From the NCBI RefSeq assembly GCF_007671725.1, contig NZ_VCNM01000001.1, positions 124,001 to 188,000 on the forward strand: a DNA stretch of 64,000 bases. Direction: 5' to 3'. Shown here one piece after another: positions 1-8,282 of the stretch (positions are counted from its first letter, which is position 1; every line of letters begins with the position of its first letter). Under the pieces are notes generated by a model, which made no database searches, was not told where the DNA came from, and saw only the letters and a list, made by a program, of their open reading frames with translations. The DNA is from Halorubrum depositum (GTDB taxonomy: Archaea; Halobacteriota; Halobacteria; Halobacteriales; Haloferacaceae). The position numbers and the translations under genes are program-made.

Positions 1-470
1 GCCGCGTCGGCGACCGCGTCCGGGTCGAGCTCCCACTCCGGCGGCTCCAGCTCGACGCGGGTCACGTCGCCGAACGCGTCGGGAACGGCGTGGAGCGCCT
101 GGTACGTGGGTGTGACAACGACCGCGTGGGTGCCGGAGCCGATCGCGTCGGCGTCGTCCGCCCAGTCGTCGCTCGATCCCTCGCCGCCCACGCCGGCCTC
201 GTCGCCGAGCAGCGAGAGGAACGCGAGGAAGTTCGCCTCCTGCGTCCCGCAGGTGAACAGCACCTCGTCGGCGCTTCGGCCGTAGCGGTCGCCGACCGAC
301 GCGCGGAACTCGGGGTCACCGTTCGTCGGGATGACGTAGTCGAGCCGACCGGGGTCCAGATCGAACCGGCTCGCGTCGAGCGAGCGGATCCCGCTCTCGG
401 CCAACATGATGTCGGCCTCGTGCTCGTACTCCGCGAACCAGCGTTCGAGGCCGAACGGGTCGATGCGCAT
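1..470 (-). CDS. PLP-dependent aminotransferase class I/II, N-terminal part (cut by window edge)
   Basis: The first 156 residues of a minus-strand gene that runs off the left edge; the ATG is at 468-470. The N-terminus contains DPFGLERWFAEYEHEAD and the segment FTCGTQEANFLAFL, which fits the fold type I aminotransferase pattern in which a Thr/Gly-rich turn precedes helix alpha and contacts PLP phosphate. The catalytic lysine would lie beyond the window and cannot be seen. It is divergent from the AI-2E-type permease gene. A relative of aspartate/histidinol-phosphate aminotransferases is likely, but substrate cannot be read from this piece. Confidence 0.75.
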   Translation of the reverse strand, partial: MRIDPFGLERWFAEYEHEADIMLAESGIRSLDASRFDLDPGRLDYVIPTNGDPEFRASVGDRYGRSADEVLFTCGTQEANFLAFLSLLGDEAGVGGEGSSDDWADDADAIGSGTHAVVVTPTYQALHAVPDAFGDVTRVELEPPEWELDPDAVADA

Positions 471-609
471 ACCGGACGTGGGAGTGGCGCGAGGTTAGGT
501 GCTACGGTCCCTGACGGCGACGCGGGTCCCGGACCGCTCAGGCGGGGACAGCTCGGACGGCCAGTTCGGCCGTCGGAACGACTTTCATCCGCCGTCGAGA
601 CGTGACGGC

Positions 610-1629
610 ATGATACTCTCTCGCTCCCGGGTCCTCGGCGCGCTGCTCGTCGCGACGGCCGCGATAGCGGCGTTCGTGTTGGCCGAGGTGCTCCGAACCG
701 TCGTCTTCGCGGTCACCTTCGCGTACGTCCTCTATCCGCTTCGGCAGCGGCTCGTCGGCCGCGGACTGTCGCGGCGAGTCGCCAGCGCCGCGTCCACCGT
801 CGTCTCCTTCCTCGCCGCCGCGCTCCTCGTGATTCCGCTGTTGTACGTCCTCTACCGGCAGCGGTCGCGGCTGATCGACCTCCTCGGACAGATCCCCGAC
901 GTCCTCGTCGTGGAAGCGCTCGGCCTCCGGTTCCCGATCGAGGTGGCGCCGGTGGTGTCGGCCGTCCGGATCGCCCTCCGGGACCTCGCGCTCGCGCTCA
1001 CCGCCGCGGCGCCGCGGATCGCGCTCGAGCTCATCGTGTTCACGATCCTCGTGTACGGGCTCCTCCTCCGGCCGGACGCGGTCGGCACCGCCGTCTTCAA
1101 GGTCGTTCCCCCGGAGTACCGCGACATCCCGACGCGACTGCACGATCGAACGCGCACGACCCTGTACTCCATCTACATCCTCCAGGCGGCCACGGCCGCC
1201 GCGACCTTCGTGCTCGCGTTCGCCCTGTTTTCGATCCTCGGATACGAGTCACCGGCCCTGTTGGCCGTCATCGCGGGCGTCCTCCAGTTCGTCCCCGTCG
1301 TCGGACCCAGCGTGCTCGTCGTCACGCTCGGCGCGGGCGACCTCCTGCTCGGCGAGACGACGCGGGCGGTCCTCGTGGTCGTCTTCGGCCTCGGCGTCGT
1401 CTCCTTCGTCCCGGACGCGGTGATCCGGACGCAGCTCGCCGACTGGACGGGGAAGATATCCCCCGGCCTCTACCTCGTCGGCTTCGTCGGGGGCATCCTC
1501 ACCGTCGGGGCGGTCGGGATCATCGTCGGGCCGCTCGTCGTGTCGCTCCTGCTGGAGATCATCGAGCTGCTCTCCGAACACGAGGGGACGTCGATCCCTG
1601 CCGAGCCGGCGATCGACTCGACGGAGTGA
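610..1629 (+). CDS. AI-2E family transporter (PerM/UPF0118-type permease)
   Basis: A 339-residue polytopic membrane protein beginning MILSRSRVLGALLVATAAIA. Several long hydrophobic segments are visible: two near the N-terminus, one around residues 65-85, and a dense cluster in the C-terminal half. Length and layout match the AI-2E/PerM family, which is named after autoinducer-2 export but includes members that act as Na+/H+ antiporters or have no known substrate. The ATG at 610 is preferred over an upstream in-frame ATG at 499 because hydrophobic sequence starts directly after it and the extra 37 residues are low complexity. It is alone between two unrelated genes. A role in signalling is not supported here. 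Confidence 0.85.
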   Translation: MILSRSRVLGALLVATAAIAAFVLAEVLRTVVFAVTFAYVLYPLRQRLVGRGLSRRVASAASTVVSFLAAALLVIPLLYVLYRQRSRLIDLLGQIPDVLVVEALGLRFPIEVAPVVSAVRIALRDLALALTAAAPRIALELIVFTILVYGLLLRPDAVGTAVFKVVPPEYRDIPTRLHDRTRTTLYSIYILQAATAAATFVLAFALFSILGYESPALLAVIAGVLQFVPVVGPSVLVVTLGAGDLLLGETTRAVLVVVFGLGVVSFVPDAVIRTQLADWTGKISPGLYLVGFVGGILTVGAVGIIVGPLVVSLLLEIIELLSEHEGTSIPAEPAIDSTE

Positions 1630-1711
1630 CCGGAGACGGGGACGACCGGACCGGTCGGCGGCCGATTCACCGGCACGGCTTTCCCGCTCCCGACCCTCCC
1701 TCGGACAACCG

Positions 1712-3418
1712 ATGTCCCCGACGGACCCGCCGTCCCAGACGGACACGCCCGCCGCGCTCGCGGACGCGCCGCGCCTCTCGACGCGACGGCTCGACGACCT
1801 CGCGGAGCGCGTGCGTCGCTCGGCGCCAGCGTCCTCGCCCGCCTCGACGGATTCGCCCGGCGCGAGCGACCCGTCCGGTGGGAGCGGCGCGTCCGCCGAC
1901 GGCGCCACCATCGACGTGTTCGCCCCGGCGACGACCGAGCGTATCGGCTCGGTTCCGGCCTGCGACGGCGCCGACGTCGCCGCCGCGGTCGAGCGCGCGC
2001 GTGCGGCGCAGGCCGCGTGGGAGGAAACGCCCGCGACGGAGCGCGCCGCCGTCATCGACCGGTTCGGCGACCTCGTGCTCGACCACCGCGAGGAGCTCCT
2101 CGATCTCCTCCAGCTGGAGACCGGGAAGTCCCGTCGGACCGCGGTCGAGGAGCTGTTCGACGTGCCGACCGGCTGCGGCTACCTCGCGGACGAGGCGCCC
2201 GGCGTCCTCGCCGACGAGCGCCGTCGCGGGGTTGTCCCGGGGCTCACGACCGCGACGGTCACCTACGACCCGGTCGGCGTCGTCGGCGTCATCTCGCCGT
2301 GGAACTACCCGCTGACGCTGTCGATGGCGGACGCGCTCCCGGCGCTCGCCGCGGGCAACGCGGTCGTCTGCAAGCCGGACGAGAAGACGCCCTACGGGGC
2401 GCTCGTGCTCTCCGAACTGCTGGAGGTCGCCGGCCTCCCCGACGACCTCTTCCAGGTCGTCACGGGCGAGGGGTCGACGGTCGGGCCCGCGCTTATCGAC
2501 GCGGTCGACCACGTGGCGTTCACCGGGAGCACCGAGACGGGCCGGACCGTCGCCGAGCGCGCGGGCCGGAACCTGATCGGCTGCTCGCTGGAGCTCGGCG
2601 GCAACAACCCCCTCGTCGTCCTCGGCGACGCCGACGTCGACGAGGCGGCCCGCGGCGCGGTCGACGCCTGCTTCTCGAACGCCGGCCAGCTCTGCCTCTC
2701 CGCCGAGCGGCTCTACGTCGAGGAGTCCGCCTACGAGCCGTTCCTCGCCGCGTTCGTCCGGGAGACGGAGGCGCTCTCGCTCGGCACCGGCTACGACTAC
2801 GACGCCGACCTCGGTTCGCTGATCGACGCCGACCAGCTCGACCGCGTCCGGGACCACGTGGAGTCGGCCCGGGAGGCGGGTGCGACCGTCGAAACGGGCG
2901 GGACCCACCGGCCGGACGTGGCGCCGTACTGCTACGAGCCGACCGTCCTGACCGACGTCGAGCCGGACGCGACGGTCGCCTGCGAGGAGACGTTCGGCCC
3001 GGTCGCCGTCGTGACGCCGGTCCCGGACGCGGCCGCCGCGGTCGCCGCCGCCAACGACTCGCCGTACGGGCTCAACGCGAGCGTGTGGACCGCGGACCGC
3101 GAGCGCGGCGCGGCGGTCGCCCGCGAGATCGACTGCGGCACCGTCAACGTCAACGACGGCTTCCTCGCGACGTGGGGCGCGGTCGACGCTCCGATGGGCG
3201 GGTTCGGCGACTCGGGGCTCGGCCGCCGCCACGGCCCGGAGGGAATCCGGCGGTACGCCGAGTCGCGGACGATCGGCGTCTCCCGCGTCGGCCCGCTCGG
3301 CTTCCCCGACCGGATCCCGACCGACTGGTTCGTGCGCGGGGCATTCGCCGCGACCGCGCTCGGCCGGAAAGCGAGCCGGGGCGCGCGTCGGCTGAAAGAG
3401 CGGGTCGGGCTGAGATAG
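1712..3418 (+). CDS. NAD(P)+-dependent aldehyde dehydrogenase (succinate-semialdehyde dehydrogenase-like)
   Basis: A 568-residue ALDH superfamily enzyme oxidising an aldehyde to an acid. The cofactor-loop motif SPWNYP occurs near residue 195, the general-base glutamate lies in LELGGNNP (Glu about 294) and the catalytic cysteine in NAGQLCLSAERL (Cys about 328). The first 60 residues form a Ser/Pro/Gly-rich acidic stretch not needed by the family (usual length about 480-500), so the true start may lie further downstream, though none is clearly better. Haloarchaeal proteins of this type are usually named succinate-semialdehyde dehydrogenases; the substrate is inferred, not seen. It stands alone. 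Confidence 0.9.
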   Translation: MSPTDPPSQTDTPAALADAPRLSTRRLDDLAERVRRSAPASSPASTDSPGASDPSGGSGASADGATIDVFAPATTERIGSVPACDGADVAAAVERARAAQAAWEETPATERAAVIDRFGDLVLDHREELLDLLQLETGKSRRTAVEELFDVPTGCGYLADEAPGVLADERRRGVVPGLTTATVTYDPVGVVGVISPWNYPLTLSMADALPALAAGNAVVCKPDEKTPYGALVLSELLEVAGLPDDLFQVVTGEGSTVGPALIDAVDHVAFTGSTETGRTVAERAGRNLIGCSLELGGNNPLVVLGDADVDEAARGAVDACFSNAGQLCLSAERLYVEESAYEPFLAAFVRETEALSLGTGYDYDADLGSLIDADQLDRVRDHVESAREAGATVETGGTHRPDVAPYCYEPTVLTDVEPDATVACEETFGPVAVVTPVPDAAAAVAAANDSPYGLNASVWTADRERGAAVAREIDCGTVNVNDGFLATWGAVDAPMGGFGDSGLGRRHGPEGIRRYAESRTIGVSRVGPLGFPDRIPTDWFVRGAFAATALGRKASRGARRLKERVGLR

Positions 3419-3490
3419 CTCGGACGACGGCTGAGGGGGAGTCTCCCGGGCGACCTCCGGATTCAAGTCGGTCGCCCGCCACGTGAGACC

Positions 3491-4273
3491 ATGGCAGGAC
3501 CGGATCCCGCCGAACTGCGGCGGGTCGTCGACGCGTTCCCCGCGGCGGACGGCGCCGAATCGGTCGACTCCGACGCGACCGATCGCGTCGACGACCTCCT
3601 CGACGGGACGTACGGCAGACTGACGCGCGAGTGGTACCCCGAGCTCGGGAAGCTGACCGAGACGTACGCCGCGGGCGAGATCCTCCGCGAGGACGTGCTC
3701 GAACACGTCGAGGCGGTGCCGTCGTTCCGGCTCTCGGACGGCGCCGCGCCACTCCCGGAGAAGCGCCGGGCGCTCGCGGCGGCCGACGAGGCGGCCGACG
3801 AGGTTACCGAGGTCGCGGGGTGGTACGCGACCCTGCGGTCGATGCTCGACGACGACCCGGACGACCTGACGCGGGTCGAGCGGCTGCTCCACGGCTTCGG
3901 CTACGCCCTCGCGCACGGGCTCTTCCTCGGCGCGTCGTCGCCGAAGCGCGTCGTCCGGCGGCTCAGGCTGGCGTACCGGTCGGTGGGCGTCGACATCGAC
4001 GAGACCGAGAGCGAGGCGGGCGCGGAGCGGACGGAGTTCACCTGCCCGTACCGCGACGTGGGCGCGCGGATCTACGGCGAGAAGTGGGTGTGCCACGAGA
4101 AGCTCGACCGCGTCGACGACGGCTACGTGACGTACCTCGCGGAGCGGGGGATCGACTACCAGCGCCCGCGGGACTGCGACGGGAGCGAGCGGTGTTACTC
4201 CACGGTCGCGCGCGACGGGCCGGAGCTGTGGTGGCCGAAGACCGCCCCCGCCGCGGTGCGCGCCCGGTCGTGA
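3491..4273 (+). CDS. Conserved haloarchaeal protein of unknown function, Cys-rich C-terminus
   Basis: A 260-residue acidic protein that I do not recognise. The N-terminal two thirds look alpha-helical and contain a GWYATLRSML segment. The C-terminal 90 residues hold conserved-looking aromatic and cysteine positions (FTCPYR, WVCHEKLD, PRDCDGSERCYS), suggesting a small metal- or disulfide-stabilised domain. Its TGA overlaps the GTG start of the following methyltransferase (GTGA), so the two genes are probably translated together. The shared operon suggests a linked function, but nothing in the sequence identifies it. Confidence 0.7.
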   Translation: MAGPDPAELRRVVDAFPAADGAESVDSDATDRVDDLLDGTYGRLTREWYPELGKLTETYAAGEILREDVLEHVEAVPSFRLSDGAAPLPEKRRALAAADEAADEVTEVAGWYATLRSMLDDDPDDLTRVERLLHGFGYALAHGLFLGASSPKRVVRRLRLAYRSVGVDIDETESEAGAERTEFTCPYRDVGARIYGEKWVCHEKLDRVDDGYVTYLAERGIDYQRPRDCDGSERCYSTVARDGPELWWPKTAPAAVRARS

Positions 4274-5019
4274 CCCGGGACCGTCGGCGCCCGCGGTCGC
4301 GGTCGGCGGCGCGGACCGGCGAGACTCGCTCGGGCGGCGGCCCCTCCGCGGCGGCCGCCGACGAGTCCGCAGCGCACAGAATCCAGCGCGGCTACGCCGC
4401 GTGGGCGCGGACCTACGACTGGTTCGCGCGGGCGACCGCGTCGGTCGGCGGCGTGCGGGCGGGCTGCGTGCGGGCGCTCGACCTCGAACCCGGCGACACC
4501 GTCGTCGAGTTCGGCTGCGGGCCCGGCGTCAACGTCCCCGCCCTTCGAGAGGCCGTGGGCCCGACGGGACGCGTCGTCGGCGTCGACGTCACCGGCGCGA
4601 TGCTCGACCGGGCGCGAGGGCTGGCGGAGCGCCGAGGGTGGGAGAACGTCGCGTTCGTGCGGGGCGACGCGACCGATCCGCCGGTCCGGTCGGCCGACGC
4701 GGTGCTCGCGACGTTCGTCACGTCGCTGTTCTCCGACCCGTACGCGGTCGTGAGCGACTGGTGCGGGCTGGCCGACACGGTCGTCGTCGCGGCGTTCGCG
4801 CCGCGCGGGAGCCGCCCCGCGAACGCCGCGCTCTCGGCGTTCGCACGCATGAACGGTCGGCTGTTCGACCTGGACGCAGACGACCCCCTCGAACGGCTGG
4901 ACGCGCGGACGGCGGCCGCGCGGCGGGCGCTCGCGGACAACGCGGAGACGGTGACGGAGGCGCGGTACCTGTTCGGGACGATCGCGATGTACGCCGGACA
5001 CGGGCCCGTGGACGATTGA
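4270..5019 (+). CDS. Class I SAM-dependent methyltransferase
   Basis: A 249-residue protein with a GTG start overlapping the stop of the upstream gene. Motif I is VVEFGCGPGVNVP, followed by an acidic end of beta-2 (VVGVDVTGAML) and a further RGDA motif, the usual order of a Rossmann-fold methyltransferase of the UbiE/Methyltransf_11 type. The N-terminal region YAAWARTYDWF resembles the conserved YDxWA segment of UbiE-like enzymes. The C-terminal third is less typical and may bind the acceptor substrate. The substrate is unknown; translational coupling to the unknown Cys-rich protein suggests the pair acts together. Confidence 0.8.
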   Translation: MTRDRRRPRSRSAARTGETRSGGGPSAAAADESAAHRIQRGYAAWARTYDWFARATASVGGVRAGCVRALDLEPGDTVVEFGCGPGVNVPALREAVGPTGRVVGVDVTGAMLDRARGLAERRGWENVAFVRGDATDPPVRSADAVLATFVTSLFSDPYAVVSDWCGLADTVVVAAFAPRGSRPANAALSAFARMNGRLFDLDADDPLERLDARTAAARRALADNAETVTEARYLFGTIAMYAGHGPVDD

Positions 5020-5079
5020 GAGGCGCGAGCCGCGTGGCGGAACGCAACGTTTAGCGCGCCCCCGGACGCACGGTCGAGC

Positions 5080-5910
5080 ATGAGCTTCTTCGAGACGCTG
5101 GCGGCCCGGATCGAGTCGACGGACAGCGTCGTCTCGGTCGGCCTCGACCCGGACCCGAGCAGGCTCCCCGACTCCGTCGCCGACGCCGACCTGCCGCGGT
5201 GGGCGTTCAACCGCCGGATCATCGACGCCACCCACGAGCACGCCGCCTGCTACAAGCCGAACGCGGCGTTCTACGAGGACGCCGACGGCTGGCGCGCGCT
5301 CCGGGAGACGATCGCCTACGCCCACGGGAAGGACGTCCCCGTCCTCCTCGACGCCAAGCGCGCCGACATCGGGAACACCACCCGGCGGTACGCCGCGGCG
5401 CTCGACGATGCCGACGCGATCACGGTGAACCCGTACCTCGGCCGCGACTCCCTCCAGCCGTTCCTCGACCGAGCGGAGAAGGGCGTGTTCGTCCTCTGCC
5501 GAACCTCGAACCCGGGCGGGAGCGACCTCCAGGACCTCGAACTCGCCTCCGGCGAACCGCTCTACGAGCGCGTCGCGGCGCTCGCGGACGTGTGGAACGG
5601 AAACGGCAACGTCGGGCTCGTGGTCGGCGCGACCGCGCCCGAGGAGCTGGCCGAGGTCCGCGAGATCGTCCCGGAGATTCCCTTCCTCGTCCCCGGCGTG
5701 GGCGCGCAGGGCGGCGACGCGGAAGCCGCGGTCGAACACGGGCTGGCCGCCCGGCCGGACGCCGACGTCGACGTCGGCCTGGTCAACTCCTCACGCGGGA
5801 TCATCTTCGCCGGCGAGGAGTCGAGCCGCCCGGGCGACGAGGCGACGTACTTCGGCGCCGCGGGCGACGCGGCGAAGCGGCTCAAGAAGCGGCTGAACCG
5901 GTATCGATAG
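5080..5910 (+). CDS. pyrF: Orotidine 5'-phosphate decarboxylase
   Basis: A 276-residue enzyme for the last step of UMP synthesis. The catalytic motif DAKRADIGNTTRRYA is present, with the lysine and two aspartates of the charge network, plus an N-terminal VGLDPDPSRLP phosphate-site strand and ITVNPYLGRDSLQPF. Length and motif spelling place it with the larger group of OMP decarboxylases. A TATA-like box (cgtttagcg, about 5046-5054) lies 27 nt before the ATG, pointing to a leaderless transcript. It is a single gene, not in a pyrimidine operon. Confidence 0.95.
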   Translation: MSFFETLAARIESTDSVVSVGLDPDPSRLPDSVADADLPRWAFNRRIIDATHEHAACYKPNAAFYEDADGWRALRETIAYAHGKDVPVLLDAKRADIGNTTRRYAAALDDADAITVNPYLGRDSLQPFLDRAEKGVFVLCRTSNPGGSDLQDLELASGEPLYERVAALADVWNGNGNVGLVVGATAPEELAEVREIVPEIPFLVPGVGAQGGDAEAAVEHGLAARPDADVDVGLVNSSRGIIFAGEESSRPGDEATYFGAAGDAAKRLKKRLNRYR

Positions 5911-5943
5911 GGCGCTCGCGCCGGGTCGCCGTCGGCGTCTCCG

Positions 5944-6087
5944 CTACTGCTGGCGCCCCTGCAGACACGCCGTGCAGGCGCCAGCGCCGTCGTTCCAGTG
6001 GTCGTCGCAGACGGCGCGGCCGCACCGCGGGCAGCCGTGGCGCGCCTGTGCCGCCTCGCACACCTGACAGAGTCCGGCGACGCTCAT
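5944..6087 (-). CDS. Zinc-finger micro-protein with four CxxC/CxxH pairs
   Basis: A 47-residue protein with metal-ligand pairs C7xxC10, C19xxC22, C27xxH30 and C38xxC41, enough for two zinc ions, so a two-zinc ribbon or cross-brace fold is plausible. Small proteins like this are common in haloarchaea; some zinc micro-proteins of Haloferax volcanii affect biofilm formation and swarming, but I cannot equate this one with a named member. It is divergent from trmY, and one TTATCAG box near 6108-6116 sits about 25 nt from both starts. Confidence 0.75.
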   Translation of the reverse strand: MSVAGLCQVCEAAQARHGCPRCGRAVCDDHWNDGAGACTACLQGRQQ

Positions 6088-6103
6088 GCGCCGATCTCCG
6101 GTC

Positions 6104-6118
6104 GCGTGCCTTATCAGG
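6104..6118. promoter_or_regulatory. Shared TATA-like box between divergent micro-protein gene and trmY
   Basis: The gap of 51 bp between the two divergent ATGs contains a single AT-rich block, gccttatcag. It is 27-28 nt upstream of the trmY ATG on the plus strand and, read as ctgataagg, about 25 nt upstream of the micro-protein ATG on the minus strand. Both genes would thus be leaderless and could share or compete for TBP/TFB binding. Confidence 0.45.
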
Positions 6119-6138
6119 GTCCGGGTCGACCCGACCGT

Positions 6139-6771
6139 ATGCGCCAGTTCGTCGTCGTCGCCCACGAGGCGCCGACCGATCCGGACGCGGTCTCGCTGTC
6201 GGACCTGCCCGGCGCGGGCCGGCTCGACCTGCTCTGCCGGTGCGTCGCGACCGGCGTCTTCCTCTCGCACGGGATCCGCGACTCCGTGCGGGTCCACCTC
6301 GTCGTCGACGACGCGCTCACGGTCACCTTCGACGCCGACAGCCTCCGCCACCTCCACCCCGACGAGCGCAACGTCGCCGCCCGGGTTCGAGACGCACTCG
6401 CCGCGAAGCCCGACGCGATCGGGCACATGCCCGCCGACGTCTCACCGGGGGTCGAGCTCCGCCGGATGGGGCTCGAAGCGACGCTGGACCGGCTGCTGGA
6501 CTCGAACGGGACGGGCGGCGCCAGCGGCGGGGCCACCGACCCGACCCTCGTCCAGCTCCACGAAGACGGCGACCCCCTCGTCGACGCCGCGCCGCCCGAC
6601 GACCCGGTGTTCGTCCTCTCGGACCACCGCGACTTCACCGACGGGGAGGAGTCGCTGCTCGCCGAGCGCGCGGAGCGCCGCGTCCGCGTCGGCCCCGAAC
6701 TGCTCCACGCCGACCACGCCGTTTCGGTCGTCCACAACTGGCTCGACACCGATGGCTACGAGTCCTACTGA
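6139..6771 (+). CDS. trmY: tRNA (pseudouridine(54)-N(1))-methyltransferase
   Basis: A 210-residue SPOUT-class methyltransferase starting MRQFVVVAHEAPT. TrmY makes N1-methylpseudouridine at position 54 of archaeal tRNAs, replacing the m5U of bacteria. The C-terminal knot region FVLSDHRDFTDGEE followed by VRVGPELLHADHAVSVVHNWLD is the SAM-binding trefoil segment and is well preserved. Length is normal for the family. The ATG at 6139 follows a TATA-like box at the leaderless distance. The last 20 nt overlap the next gene, which is read in another frame. Confidence 0.93.
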   Translation: MRQFVVVAHEAPTDPDAVSLSDLPGAGRLDLLCRCVATGVFLSHGIRDSVRVHLVVDDALTVTFDADSLRHLHPDERNVAARVRDALAAKPDAIGHMPADVSPGVELRRMGLEATLDRLLDSNGTGGASGGATDPTLVQLHEDGDPLVDAAPPDDPVFVLSDHRDFTDGEESLLAERAERRVRVGPELLHADHAVSVVHNWLDTDGYESY

Positions 6772-7219
6772 CCGGCGGACCACGACCGCGCCCGCGACCG
6801 ACGACCGGTTCGCGGTCCCCCTGCGCGGGGTCGCCGTCGACCCCGAGACGCGCTGCGCTCACTGGGACGACCCCGTCGACGTGATCGCGCTCCGGTTCGG
6901 TTGCTGTGAGGCCTACTACCCCTGCGACGCCTGTCACGACGCCGCGGCGGATCACCCGGCCGAGCCGTGGCCTCGGGACCGCTTCGACGAGCCGGCGGTG
7001 CTCTGCGGGGTCTGCCGCGCGACCCTCTCGGCCCGCGAGTACCTCGACGGCGACGGAGAGGCGCAACGCGCCTCTGACAGTCGGGCGAAGCCCGACGACA
7101 GCGAGGGACACGGTCCCTCGGGCAACCGGGCTTCGCCCGGTGACGACGCCTGCCCGCGCTGCGGCGTCGAGTTCAACCCCGGCTGTCGCGAGCACCGCGA
7201 TCGGTACTTCGAGGCGTGA
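6752..7219 (+). CDS. CHY zinc finger protein with palindrome-bearing linker
   Basis: A 155-residue protein whose cysteines and histidines follow the CHY zinc-finger layout: RCAHW, CCEAYYPCDACHD, LCGVCRATLSAREYL, then DACPRCGVEFNPGCREHRDRYF. CHY fingers occur in ubiquitin ligases such as Pirh2; the role of the short archaeal stand-alone versions is not known. The odd part is residues about 102-130, a low-complexity linker between the last two zinc-binding segments. Its DNA (7057-7141) consists of four perfect palindromes in a row, each with a 3-nt loop. They keep the reading frame, so the protein remains whole. The gene overlaps the end of trmY by 20 nt. Confidence 0.8.
   Translation: MATSPTDRRTTTAPATDDRFAVPLRGVAVDPETRCAHWDDPVDVIALRFGCCEAYYPCDACHDAAADHPAEPWPRDRFDEPAVLCGVCRATLSAREYLDGDGEAQRASDSRAKPDDSEGHGPSGNRASPGDDACPRCGVEFNPGCREHRDRYFEA
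7057..7141 (+). repeat. Cluster of four triloop palindromes inside the CHY zinc finger gene
   Basis: Four back-to-back inverted repeats, each with a 3-nt loop: arms AGAGGCGC (7057-7064/7068-7075, loop AAC), GTCGGGC (7080-7086/7090-7096, loop GAA), CGAGGGAC (7102-7109/7113-7120, loop ACG) and ACCGGGC (7125-7131/7135-7141, loop TTC). They encode only a flexible linker. Palindromes of the same design occur in the elements at 15621 and 34214. Confidence 0.8.
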
Positions 7220-7314
7220 GCCGGTCGCTCGGCGGCGGATCGAGCCGGGGCCGAGCGGCCACCGTTTCCGGCATTCGGAAAGGTTAAAAGAACGAACGGC
7301 CTTCTGTCGAGTGC

Positions 7315-7387
7315 GGGCCGGTGGGGTAGCTTGGTATCCTTCGGCCTTCGGGTGGCCGTAACCACGATTCAAATTCGTGCCGGCCCA
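7315..7387 (+). tRNA. tRNA-Pro (anticodon CGG)
   Basis: Acceptor arms GGGCCGG (7315-7321) and CCGGCCC (7380-7386) pair fully, with discriminator A. The anticodon stem CGGCC/GGCCG closes the loop TTCGGGT, giving anticodon CGG. The T-arm CACGA/TCGTG closes TTCAAAT. No intron and no encoded CCA. A TATA-like ttaaaag lies near 7284-7290. Confidence 0.95.
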
Positions 7388-7567
7388 CTTCCCGCATCCG
7401 TTTTGAACCGCGTAGCGGCCCGTACCGCGTGAGACGGCGGCTCACCGGCAGGCGTGAGACGACGATGAGAGCGCTCCCCCGGCCACGGAGCCAACCGGGG
7501 AGGATCCGCAACTCCGAATCGCGCTTTTGACAACCTTCAAGTCCACCGCTGGCCGGGTGTAACACGA

Positions 7568-8269
7568 ATGAAGCTCTTCGCCTCGGCGTCGGACCGGCGG
7601 CGGGGGATCCTCGCGATCGTCGCCGTCGCGGTCGCCTTCGCCGGGCTCTACCTCTTCGTTCGGGAGTACGCCGCGTTCCTCACCGACGCCGAGGCCCTGC
7701 GGCTGTGGCTCCGGCAGTTCGGCGTGCTCGCGCCGCTCGTGTTCATCGCGATCCAGGCGCTTCAGGTGATCGTCGCGCCGATCCCGGGACAGGTCGTCGC
7801 CCTCGTCGCGGGGTACCTCTTCGGCCCACTCGCCGGCACGGTCTACAGCGTCACGGGCGTGCTCATCGGAAGCGCGATCGCGTTCTCGCTGTCGAAGCGC
7901 TACGGCCGGTCGTTCGTCGAGGACGTGATCCACGCGGACGTGATCGATCGGTTCGACGGGTTCGTCGACACGGTCGGGCTCCCGGGGCTGTTCGCGTTCG
8001 TGATCATCCCCGGGCTCCCGGACGACGCCATCTGTTTCCTGAGCGGGCTCACGAAGTGGAAGCTCCCGGCGTTCATGGGCGTCATCGCCGTCGGTCGACT
8101 CCCCGCGTACGTGCTCACGGTGTACGCCGGCGGCGAGCTCGCGAGCGGGCGGTTCCTCTCCGGGATCGCGCTCATCCTCGTCGTCGTCATCGCGTCTGTG
8201 GTCGGCTACTACAAGCAGGAGGCGATCCGCGACGTCATCGCTCGCGTCGAACCCCGGCTTCCCTTCTGA
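7568..8269 (+). CDS. VTT/TVP38-TMEM64 (DedA-like) membrane protein
   Basis: A 233-residue membrane protein with a first transmembrane helix at residues 14-34 and the family signature GYLFGPLAGTVYSVTGVLIG followed by FSLSKRYGR. This re-entrant GP-containing segment and the conserved arginine near GR define the VTT domain shared by DedA, TMEM41B/VMP1 and TVP38. Members are proposed lipid scramblases or transporters; the haloarchaeal function is not established. A second glycine-proline re-entrant segment appears at FVIIPGLPDDAICFLSG. It lies between tRNA-Pro and the GtrA gene as a single transcription unit. Confidence 0.88.
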   Translation: MKLFASASDRRRGILAIVAVAVAFAGLYLFVREYAAFLTDAEALRLWLRQFGVLAPLVFIAIQALQVIVAPIPGQVVALVAGYLFGPLAGTVYSVTGVLIGSAIAFSLSKRYGRSFVEDVIHADVIDRFDGFVDTVGLPGLFAFVIIPGLPDDAICFLSGLTKWKLPAFMGVIAVGRLPAYVLTVYAGGELASGRFLSGIALILVVVIASVVGYYKQEAIRDVIARVEPRLPF

Positions 8270-8282
8270 CCGCGGACCGGAG

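Noticed and set aside
1667-4096. An 809-residue open frame on the minus strand, and other long antisense frames
   Set aside because: High GC content removes stop codons from shadow frames. The opposite strand encodes a clear aldehyde dehydrogenase and neighbours, and the antisense product is Arg-rich and not acidic as haloarchaeal proteins are.
7315-7387. tRNA-Pro as an integration site
   Set aside because: No integrase, no repeated tRNA 3' end and no change in composition next to it.
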